A DNA stretch of 11,413 bases, from assembly GCA_016297555.1 (NCBI GenBank), contig JAEDGK010000067.1, positions 1 to 11,413 on the forward strand, written 5' to 3'. The position numbers were made by a program, and so were the translations under genes. The notes beneath the pieces are model-generated. The model worked only from the letters and a program-made list of their open reading frames with translations. It searched no databases and was not told the DNA's origin. Each line of letters opens with the position of its first letter. Position 1 is the stretch's first letter. Shown one piece after another: positions 1 through 6,549 of this stretch. This stretch comes from Clostridiaceae bacterium. GTDB taxonomy: Bacteria > Bacillota > Clostridia > Oscillospirales > Acutalibacteraceae.

Positions 1-77
1 AGACTCGCTTTTACACGAATCTCGGATTTCTTTTCGGCTGTTTTTTTACAGCTCCGTCTTTTACTTCGCAAAATCCA

Positions 78-95
78 CCTCCCTCAAGAGGGAGG
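78..95. repeat. Perfect short palindrome, possible dispersed-repeat remnant
   Basis: The arms CCTCCCTC (78-85) and GAGGGAGG (88-95) are perfect complements separated by only AA. As RNA the likely form is a 7-bp stem with a 4-nt loop. No T-run follows on either strand, so it is not a convincing intrinsic terminator. GC-rich palindromes of this general look occur as dispersed intergenic repeats in gut clostridia, so this may be part of such an element; that link comes from general knowledge and is not shown here. It lies about 100 nt upstream of the start of the truncated secreted reading frame. A second weak stem (ACCCAA 140-145 with TTGGGT 152-157, then TTT) sits nearer that frame. Confidence 0.4.
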
Positions 96-197
96 CGAAT
101 GTTGCCGTAAGCTGAGACAAAAAAATCCTGGCAATAATCACCCAACCAACATTGGGTTTTAGATATTATTGAGCATATATAAACGGAGGTAAATTTT

Positions 198-419
198 ATG
201 AAGGCAACAAAAAAGTTCGTCTCATTGTTAATCTGTGCCGTAATGGTTGCAACAACCATTCTCGGCGCGGGTCTTGCTTCGCTTCTTAAAGCGGACGCAA
301 TAACAATCGGCGGCATCACACAGCAGAGGGTAGTAACTAACAATTACGAAACAACCTATGCCGACATTTCGGCTTTGAGGCGGTGCGTTTATTTGATATC
401 GGTTTGCCGTTCTTATTAA
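198..419 (+). pseudogene. Truncated secreted-protein gene (signal peptide plus short stub)
   Basis: The frame encodes 73 residues. The start is well supported: GGAGGT at 185-190 lies 7 nt before the ATG. The N-terminus is a textbook signal peptide, with a basic start (MKATKK), a hydrophobic core at about residues 7-30 and a likely signal peptidase I site after Ala-Asp-Ala at residues 32-34. Only about 39 residues follow, and the last dozen (ending CVYLISVCRSY) look like read-through of non-coding sequence. The stop overlaps the 3' end of the convergent LCP gene, so the original downstream part of the gene is absent. The simplest reading is the 5' end of a larger exported or surface protein cut off by rearrangement or deletion. 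A genuine small secreted peptide is less likely but possible. No family could be recognised. It is the only plus-strand gene candidate in the window. Confidence 0.5.
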
Positions 420-428
420 AACGGCAAA
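403..428. terminator. Inverted repeat across convergent stop codons, candidate bidirectional terminator
   Basis: TTTGCCGTT (403-411) and AACGGCAAA (420-428) form a perfect 9-bp stem with an 8-nt loop. The loop and inner arm contain the plus-strand stop (417-419) and the minus-strand LCP stop (416-418), the latter followed by a second TAA (413-415). A stem at the junction of two converging genes is where a shared terminator is expected. However, neither side is followed by a clean T-run, so intrinsic termination would be weak or Rho-assisted. Confidence 0.4.
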
Positions 429-1399
429 TACTTCTCTTTCAAATCCCTTCGGATATTAGGAATATCGGGAATCAGAACAGACATTCCTCTGACTTTGGCA
501 TATTGGTATCTTCCCTCGCTCGGAACATGATAGGTGTTTACATTAAGCTCTTTTAAAGCGGGAGCATATTGCAAAGCATATTTTACTATCTGCGCGTTGC
601 TCATATCTGTTGTTATCATAGGCAGAACGCTGTCAACAAAATTCATAAGCTCGGAAACACTTCTGTTTCTCATCTTCTCGATAATTGCATTTATAACATT
701 GCGCTGGCGTTCCGTTCTGCCAAAGTCGCTATCAATATATCTTATTCTTGCATAGGTAAGTGCGCGCTCACCGTTAAGGTGATTAACGCCCTCCGTGGCT
801 CCCCCGCCGACTATTTTGGCTTCCGCCTGAGTGAGGTTAATATCTACTCCGCCAACCGTGTCAATAACTTTCTTGAAACCGCCGAAATCAACCTCGACGC
901 ACCCGTCAACGGTAACTCCGAAATTTTTATAAAGCGTTTCTTTCAGAAGCGGAAATCCTCCGAAAGCATAGGCCGCGTTAAGGCGGTTATCCGAATAACC
1001 CGGAATTTGAACATAGAGATCTCGCAAAAACGAAACCAAGGCAAGCTCATTTGTTTCGGAATTAAAGCTGCAAAGAATCATTGAATCGGAACGCTGCCTG
1101 CCCTCACCCTCGCGTCTGTCCTGCCCGACAAGGAGAATATTCAGCAAAGCTTCATCCTGCAAATCCATTCCGGGGTTCCAGACTATATCGTCGGGGTCTA
1201 TCTCATAATCACTCGTTACGCCGTCGTCAACATCGAAAAACTCATCCTCGGGGGACACGGGCACAACGTCTTCGGCGCGGTTTATTTTATTCAGATAAAC
1301 CGTTACAATCGTGAAAATTGACACCGTAAGCAACAAATATATTATAAAAACAGCAAGTATTATTTTTAATGCCTTTTTGCCTTTGCTTTTCTTTTTCAT
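416..1399 (-). CDS. LCP-family (LytR-CpsA-Psr) cell-wall glycopolymer transferase
   Basis: A 327-residue membrane protein expected to transfer lipid-linked glycopolymers onto peptidoglycan outside the membrane. The ATG at 1399 is preferred because AAGGTG (1406-1411) precedes it with good spacing; a GTG at 1408 lies inside that site and would add three residues. There is a short Lys-rich cytoplasmic tail, a membrane segment at about residues 11-36, an acidic linker (about 42-82), then the LCP domain. Family hallmarks are NILLVGQDRR (87-96), RSDSM (103-107), SFLRD (123-127), RLNAAYAFGG (139-148), GGVDI (183-187) and LNGERALTYARIR (208-220) followed by the Arg-rich RTERQR (228-233). These Asp and Arg residues bind pyrophosphate and metal in characterised family members. 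It is the last gene of the operon, 51 nt after the nucleotidyltransferase. In streptococcal capsule loci the equivalent gene (cpsA) is usually first. The family call is secure; the glycan substrate is unknown. Confidence 0.93.
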   Translation of the reverse strand: MKKKSKGKKALKIILAVFIIYLLLTVSIFTIVTVYLNKINRAEDVVPVSPEDEFFDVDDGVTSDYEIDPDDIVWNPGMDLQDEALLNILLVGQDRREGEGRQRSDSMILCSFNSETNELALVSFLRDLYVQIPGYSDNRLNAAYAFGGFPLLKETLYKNFGVTVDGCVEVDFGGFKKVIDTVGGVDINLTQAEAKIVGGGATEGVNHLNGERALTYARIRYIDSDFGRTERQRNVINAIIEKMRNRSVSELMNFVDSVLPMITTDMSNAQIVKYALQYAPALKELNVNTYHVPSEGRYQYAKVRGMSVLIPDIPNIRRDLKEKYLPF

Positions 1400-1405
1400 T
1401 TTTTT

Positions 1406-1411
1406 CACCTT
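1406..1411 (-). promoter_or_regulatory. Ribosome binding site deciding the LCP start
   Basis: The minus strand reads AGAAGGTG followed by six A residues and the ATG at 1399. This favours 1399 over the in-frame GTG at 1408, which would lie within the site itself. Confidence 0.6.
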
Positions 1412-1450
1412 CTGAAATTACACGAAGCTCCTCCGGTAACGCTTTTCGGA

Positions 1451-2707
1451 TTATAAGCCTCGACCGATAACGCCGTATTTTTTGAAAAGCTCTACCCTGT
1501 CACGCCCGATTTTCATTGCCTGAGACGCGCTGTTGTTTTCATTTTCGCTTATTTCGCGCCCGTATTTGACCATACGGCTAAGCCACGCCGCAGGAAGCAA
1601 AAACGGAGCCGAATGCAGATATTCGTATCGGGTCTGCATATCCTTTAACGGCGGAAAAAGAGAACTGACTATTCCTTTTCCCGATTTTTTTCCTTTTTTT
1701 TCATCGGCAACGGCGTTTAAAGTAATACCGCTGCTGTGCTTTCTGTTAAGACTTGAGCCGCCGTAAATACCGCCGGAAAGCAAATCCTCAAGCAGAGGCA
1801 ATTCGTCAACCTCTATGCCGCTCCATTCATCGCCGTAACACGCCGCTCGGCTGTCAAAGGTCAAATATTTGCCGCCGATTTTAAAAACAGCCGCCGCAAA
1901 CAAATCCGCTTTTATCTCCCTGCAGTTTTCAAGAATCCGATGCCAATCGGCATACTTGCCGTAAGCGTTTGCATAAAGCGTTATGTCGCAAACCTGCCGA
2001 ATTCCGAATCCGCTGTGAAGAAAATGCTTGAACGAGTGACATATGAGATAAAACAGATTGTCCGTGTGATTCATTGTAGAAACCGTCGTTTCCTGAACGG
2101 GCAGTTCAATCAGATTTTCAAAAGAATCGGCAAAAAATCGGTTGAACTCACCGTATGCCTCTGATTGAGACGGAAAAAGCCGCCTGTGAAGCTCAATTCT
2201 CAGCGGAGAATTGGAGCTGACAAAAGTGACCTCGTCAGCCAAATTGATATCCTGCTCCGGCTTTGAAATTTTCATCCCAAATTCGGTTATTGCTTCGCAG
2301 CATCGGCTGAACTGTTCCTGAGGGACAACGATATCCTCGTCGCTCGAAATTCGGTAATCCGGGTTCGGAAAAAGGCTTCTGCAAACAACACCCTTGACGA
2401 CAGCGGGAGACAGCCCCGCTTCTCTCAAACGGCGGTAAAGGCGCATAAACCAATCGGTTTTCACCGCCTGAGCAGAAACGGCCTTAATAGATCTAATTTT
2501 AAAAAGCTCAATCAACCGATTTTCTGCTTCTTGCGCCGCAGAGCACTTATATACCGCGTCATAAATCAAAGGAATAACGCTGTGCATTTCCGAAAGCCTG
2601 TATAACTCATTCCAATCGGTTTCGCTCAGCGGCTTTTCCCAATTTACGGATTCATTTTTAAGCGACGCTCGAAGTGCGTGCAAAAACAATTCTTCAATCG
2701 AATTCAT
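1451..2707 (-). CDS. Nucleotidyltransferase-family protein (PF14907-like)
   Basis: A 418-residue soluble protein with no membrane segment. The region LSPAVVKGVVCRSLFP followed by NPDYR, with acids D123 and D125 in SSDEDIVV, matches the 'KG...YP.P..R...D.D' pattern of the uncharacterised nucleotidyltransferase family PF14907. E172 in IELHRRL (171-177) is a plausible third metal-binding acid. Further conserved-looking blocks are HSFKHFL (224-230) and IRQVCDITLY (236-245). The ATG at 2707 has an AGAGG site 5 nt upstream. The gene follows the dehydratase after 69 nt, the longest gap in the operon, and that gap has only a weak 5-bp stem (2750-2773). PF14907 proteins are known beside exopolysaccharide genes and in some lasso-peptide clusters, where they sit with an ABC transporter as here. 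The substrate is unknown. Nucleotide transfer to a sugar, lipid or peptide is inferred from the fold only. A Lys/Gly-rich stretch at 336-346 looks like a flexible loop. Confidence 0.75.
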   Translation of the reverse strand: MNSIEELFLHALRASLKNESVNWEKPLSETDWNELYRLSEMHSVIPLIYDAVYKCSAAQEAENRLIELFKIRSIKAVSAQAVKTDWFMRLYRRLREAGLSPAVVKGVVCRSLFPNPDYRISSDEDIVVPQEQFSRCCEAITEFGMKISKPEQDINLADEVTFVSSNSPLRIELHRRLFPSQSEAYGEFNRFFADSFENLIELPVQETTVSTMNHTDNLFYLICHSFKHFLHSGFGIRQVCDITLYANAYGKYADWHRILENCREIKADLFAAAVFKIGGKYLTFDSRAACYGDEWSGIEVDELPLLEDLLSGGIYGGSSLNRKHSSGITLNAVADEKKGKKSGKGIVSSLFPPLKDMQTRYEYLHSAPFLLPAAWLSRMVKYGREISENENNSASQAMKIGRDRVELFKKYGVIGRGL

Positions 2708-2776
2708 AATGTCCTCTGTTTTATAAAATCGGATTAACCTTTATAAGATACGGCAAAGAGCGCAAAAAGCCGTGAT

Positions 2777-4807
2777 TTACATTACTTTTGCAGCATCAAT
2801 TCTTTCTTTTTTATCTGCAAGCTGCGTGTTTGCGGAATATGTCGGTACGATTTTTTCAACAAGCTCTCTTATATTGCCGCTGTTATCATAAGCGGCTGTC
2901 ATAAGGCTTTCAATTCCGTCACGGAATTCTTCAACATTAAAAGGAATCGGGTTTCCGATGAAAATAAGCTTATTGGGAGTGGTTTGAAGCCCCTCCTCCG
3001 CCATAAGCGTTTCTTCATAGAGCTTTTCGCCCGGTCTGAGACCCGTATATTCAATTTTGATGTCAATATCCGGCTTGAGTCCCGAGAGCTTAATAAGATT
3101 TCTTGCAAGCGTTTCTATTCTGACGGGTGAACCCATATCAAGGACAAAAATCTCTCCGCCATGGGCATAAGCTCCCGCAAGGAGCACAAGCGAAACCGCC
3201 TCGGGAATTGTCATAAAATAGCGAACAATTTCGGGGTGAGTGATAGTGACGGGTCCGCCCCTTTCAATCTGCTGCTTGAACAGCGGAACCACCGAGCCGT
3301 TGGAGCCGAGCACATTGCCGAAGCGAACTGCAACAAACTCGGTGCGGATATTTTCGGGGAATGATGTAAGCGGAATTACTTCTTCATCCCCGCCTTTTTC
3401 GGCATGAGTGAAAAGCCTCGGAATGTTTTCGAGCTTGTTCTCTTTTACGCTTCGGTCAAACGCCTGAATTATCATCTCGCAAAGGCGTTTGCTCGCGCCC
3501 ATAATATTGGTCGGGTTAACCGCCTTGTCCGTGCTGATGAGCACAAAGCGTTTACAGCCGTTCATCATAGCTGCATATGCGGTTTTGTATGTACCGATAA
3601 CATTATTCTTTATTGCTTCGCAGGGGCTGTCCTCCATAAGAGGAACATGCTTATGAGCCGCCGCATGATAAACAATATCGGGTTTAAAGCGCTTGAACAT
3701 CTCGTCAAGACGCCTTGAATCCCTGACCGAACCGATAAGCACGGTCAAATTCATTTTGGGATATTTTGTTTTAAGTTCCTGCTGAATTGAATAAGCGTTA
3801 TTTTCATAAATATCAAATATTATAAGCCTTTCGGGCTCATGGGCGGCAATCTGCCTGCAAAGCTCGCTTCCGATTGAGCCTCCGCCGCCTGTTACAATGA
3901 TTGTTTTGCCCTTAATGAGGGAATAAACATCCTGCATATCGGTTCTGAGCGGTTCTCTGCCCAAAAGGTCCTCAACCGAAACATTTCTCATTGAGTTTAC
4001 GGTTACCGCGCTGTTTGCATACTGATAAAAATCGGGGAGATTTTTGATCACGCAGTCCGTCTCCTCGCAGATATTTATAATATCCCTCTTGCTTTCCCTA
4101 GGCGCGCTCGGAATAGCAATGTAAATTTTATCAATATTATATTTTTTAACATTATAGAGTATATCTTCTTTGCCGCCGACTATGGGAATTCCGTCAATAT
4201 ATCTGCTCCACTTGTTAGGATTATCATCGATAATACAAACAACTCTGTCTGACGCAGAGTTATCCCTTAAAATACTCCTGAGGAGCATCTGACCTGCTTC
4301 ACCTGCGCCGATAATCATTATTCTGTGATCAGCCTTGGGCGTGTCAAAATTTTTAATATGACTTCTTTCAAGAAGAAAGAAACGGTATGAAAAACGCACG
4401 GCAATCAGCAGGATAAACTGGAAGCATGAACCCCAAAAATAATATGACAGCGGCATTCGCTCAATTAAGACCGTAATCAGCAAAATATGCAAAAAAGACG
4501 CAACGGCGCTTCCGACTGCCGTTCTTGCCGCCTCATCAAAGCTCGCATATTTCCAAACGCTCTTATACATACGGGCCATAATGAAAACTGCAAAGCAAAT
4601 TACGGTATAAATCGGAATAAATTTCAAATAAGCATTAAGATAAAAATCCGGTATCTGAGAAACCGAACCGTCAAATCTTATCCACAGAGCAAGAAAATAT
4701 GAAGCGTTGGTTGCAACAATGTCATAAATCGCCAAAAGCGTCGCAACTGCACGCCATTTTTCAATGCGAAGCTTTTTTGTTCTGCTTTTTTTCTTTTCAG
4801 ATTTCAT
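2777..4807 (-). CDS. epsC: Membrane-bound nucleotide-sugar 4,6-dehydratase (FlaA1/CapD/EpsC family)
   Basis: A 676-residue protein of the long SDR class, which typically converts UDP-GlcNAc to a 4-keto-6-deoxy sugar for surface glycans. Four membrane segments (about residues 21-43, 63-80, 97-115 and 122-146) are followed by a first Rossmann domain with GAGEAG (167-172). A catalytic SDR domain then has TGGGGSIGSE (306-315) for the dinucleotide. The active region is STDKAVNPTNIMGASK (425-440). As in WbpM, PglF and CapD, the usual YxxxK tyrosine is a methionine (M436) with K440 retained. RFGNVLGSNGS (495-505), PEIVRYFMT (525-533) and RPGEKLYEE (591-599) are further hallmarks. About 38 extra residues (450-487) lie before FVAVRFGNV compared with shorter homologues such as B. 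subtilis EpsC. The ATG at 4807 has AAAGGA 8 nt upstream, overlapping the ABC exporter stop, so translation is probably coupled. The product stereochemistry (5-epimerising or not) cannot be read from sequence. Confidence 0.92.
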   Translation of the reverse strand: MKSEKKKSRTKKLRIEKWRAVATLLAIYDIVATNASYFLALWIRFDGSVSQIPDFYLNAYLKFIPIYTVICFAVFIMARMYKSVWKYASFDEAARTAVGSAVASFLHILLITVLIERMPLSYYFWGSCFQFILLIAVRFSYRFFLLERSHIKNFDTPKADHRIMIIGAGEAGQMLLRSILRDNSASDRVVCIIDDNPNKWSRYIDGIPIVGGKEDILYNVKKYNIDKIYIAIPSAPRESKRDIINICEETDCVIKNLPDFYQYANSAVTVNSMRNVSVEDLLGREPLRTDMQDVYSLIKGKTIIVTGGGGSIGSELCRQIAAHEPERLIIFDIYENNAYSIQQELKTKYPKMNLTVLIGSVRDSRRLDEMFKRFKPDIVYHAAAHKHVPLMEDSPCEAIKNNVIGTYKTAYAAMMNGCKRFVLISTDKAVNPTNIMGASKRLCEMIIQAFDRSVKENKLENIPRLFTHAEKGGDEEVIPLTSFPENIRTEFVAVRFGNVLGSNGSVVPLFKQQIERGGPVTITHPEIVRYFMTIPEAVSLVLLAGAYAHGGEIFVLDMGSPVRIETLARNLIKLSGLKPDIDIKIEYTGLRPGEKLYEETLMAEEGLQTTPNKLIFIGNPIPFNVEEFRDGIESLMTAAYDNSGNIRELVEKIVPTYSANTQLADKKERIDAAKVM

Positions 4808-4819
4808 GAAATCATTCCT

Positions 4820-6538
4820 TTATAAATTCTCTGCCATTTTGCCGTCGGAATTTATTTTATATATCCTGTCGCAGTATTTCAGCATACTCTTTCTGTGAGT
4901 TGTGATTATGCATATCCTTGCCGGGTCGGCTATCATAATGTTTTTGAGCACCCTTGCTTCGGTATCGATATCCAGCGCCGAGGTTGTTTCATCCATTATC
5001 AAAATCATCGAATCTTTAAGCAGCGCTCTTGCGATTGCAAGCCTTTGAAGCTGACCTTGGGAAAAATTCGCTCCGTTTTCCTCAACCACGCTGTTTAATC
5101 CGTCGGGAAGAGAAAGGATATAGTCGGCAAGATCCGCCGCTTTTAGCGCATCGATAAGCTGATTATCGTCCGCATCGGGGCAGACCAAGCGCAGATTTTC
5201 GGCAACAGTGCCGGAAAAAACATTAACATCCTGAGGAACATAGGAGCAAAATCGCCTTGTACTGTCGGAAACATCAATCGTATTTCCCGACTCGGCTTTA
5301 AGATATATTCTGCCGCGGCTCGGCTTAACAATTCCTAAAATAAGCTTTAAAACAGTTGTTTTGCCTTCGCCCGACGGGCCGACTAATGCAATCGTTTCTC
5401 CGGGTTTGGCGCAAAGCGAAACCTCGTTCAACACCGGAGTTTCGCTGTCTCTGTAAGAAAAAGACACATCGTCAAAAACAAGCTCAACTCCTGTTTTGCT
5501 TGATTCTTCAAGAATTTCAACAGCTCTTTCTCTGTCCGCATCATTTTCTTCATCAAAGCAGGTTACTTCCATAATTCTGCCTGCGGCAGTCGCCGTTGAA
5601 ACAGCCGTTGGCGCAAGGGACGCAAGCGCTCTGAATGAGGAGGTCAGCGAACCCGAAATCTGCAAAAACATCGTCATTGTTCCGAAAGATATTGCGCCCT
5701 GCCAGAGGCGGTATATGCCCCAGCCGTAGCACGAATAAGAAACAACCATTCCCAAAAGGGAAAGACAGAGCGTTGTCAGAATACTGAATTTATCATAAGC
5801 AAGGCGAGTTTTGCGGTATTCCTCAAGCAGCGTGCGGAAATTTTCGGCATACTGCTTTGTTAAATCGAAAGCCTTAACGGTTTGAAGATTTTGCATGGAT
5901 TCTTCGGAATAGGAGAGAATTTTGCCGTTAAGCTCCCTGCTCTTGCGGTTATATTTTCTTATGGTTTTCAGGAGAAATCTTGAAGAAAAGAACAGAAAAG
6001 GAGCGCTCATCAGAGCAAGAAACGCCATAGTTTTGTCATAATAAAAGACAATGGCAAAAGAGCCGAAAAACTGCGCCGACCTTGTGAATACGCTCGGAAC
6101 AAAACCGATTACGCCCGATGAGACCGTTGAAGCGTCTCCCTCAAGCCTGTTGAGCAAATCGCCCGAATGAAAGGCGCCTATATCCTCCCATTCCGCCGAT
6201 ATGATATGTGAATAAATCTCTTGCCTTATCTCATTATTAACCCTGCTGCTGACAACAGAGGTCAGCCATGAGCTGAGAGCCTGAAAAACGCATTGAAACA
6301 CCGCAAGCCCTACCGCAAGGCATACATATTTTGTAAGCTCTGATCTTGAATGTTGAACAACGGCATCAATAAGATACTTTGATGCAACCGAAGCTCCCAA
6401 AGACATTGCCGATGCAAAAAGCCCAAGAATTATATAGAGCACAAGGATATACTTATATCTTTTGATATAACCGAACATCCATTTCCACTCTTTTGCCATG
6501 CTGCGAAAGAGCGTTTCGTAATTCTTAGCCTTTTTCAT
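4820..6538 (-). CDS. ABC exporter half-transporter (membrane and ATPase domains fused)
   Basis: A 572-residue type I exporter subunit expected to act as a homodimer. The N-terminal half has about six membrane segments (near 30-56, 72-95, 143-165, 170-188, 252-275 and 283-305). The C-terminal ATPase has Walker A GPSGEGKTT (387-395), Q-loop glutamine Q436 in YVPQD, a variant signature FSQGQ (492-496) in place of LSGGQ, Walker B ILIMDE with catalytic E517, D-loop SALD (520-523) and switch histidine H548. All catalytic residues are present, so it should be active. The ATG at 6538 has GAGGAG 7 nt upstream, overlapping the stop of the preceding kinase gene. There is no peptidase (C39) domain. In this operon it could flip a lipid-linked glycan, as PglK does, or export a peptide or lipid; sequence alone cannot decide. 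It is not an ABC-2 capsule exporter, which would be a two-gene system. Confidence 0.92.
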   Translation of the reverse strand: MKKAKNYETLFRSMAKEWKWMFGYIKRYKYILVLYIILGLFASAMSLGASVASKYLIDAVVQHSRSELTKYVCLAVGLAVFQCVFQALSSWLTSVVSSRVNNEIRQEIYSHIISAEWEDIGAFHSGDLLNRLEGDASTVSSGVIGFVPSVFTRSAQFFGSFAIVFYYDKTMAFLALMSAPFLFFSSRFLLKTIRKYNRKSRELNGKILSYSEESMQNLQTVKAFDLTKQYAENFRTLLEEYRKTRLAYDKFSILTTLCLSLLGMVVSYSCYGWGIYRLWQGAISFGTMTMFLQISGSLTSSFRALASLAPTAVSTATAAGRIMEVTCFDEENDADRERAVEILEESSKTGVELVFDDVSFSYRDSETPVLNEVSLCAKPGETIALVGPSGEGKTTVLKLILGIVKPSRGRIYLKAESGNTIDVSDSTRRFCSYVPQDVNVFSGTVAENLRLVCPDADDNQLIDALKAADLADYILSLPDGLNSVVEENGANFSQGQLQRLAIARALLKDSMILIMDETTSALDIDTEARVLKNIMIADPARICIITTHRKSMLKYCDRIYKINSDGKMAENL

Positions 6539-6549
6539 TCCGGCTCTCC

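Noticed and set aside
140..160. ACCCAA/TTGGGT stem followed by TTT, considered as a terminator for an upstream plus-strand gene.
   Set aside because: The 6-bp stem with half A/T pairs and a short T-run is too weak, and no upstream gene is visible in the window.
11..343. 110-codon minus-strand frame opposite the signal-peptide stub.
   Set aside because: It lies antisense to a frame with a strong ribosome binding site and signal peptide, and it runs through the 78-95 palindrome. Its composition resembles read-through of non-coding DNA.
569..1084. 171-codon plus-strand frame.
   Set aside because: It is fully antisense to the LCP gene, whose motifs are unambiguous; it has no family signal and no supporting ribosome binding site.
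1400..1450. GGAGGAG followed by GTG and an immediate TAA in the gap before the LCP gene, resembling a one-codon minimal frame.
   Set aside because: It is striking as a ribosome-binding signal but encodes nothing. The LCP gene has its own site closer to its ATG, so this is probably coincidence or a vestige.
2750..2773. ACGGC/GCCGT inverted repeat in the 69-nt gap before the nucleotidyltransferase gene, considered as an internal terminator.
   Set aside because: The stem is only 5 bp with a 14-nt loop and no T-run, and no good promoter follows. The operon is more simply read as continuous.
3404..3718. 104-codon plus-strand frame.
   Set aside because: It is antisense to the catalytic domain of the dehydratase and has no recognisable feature.
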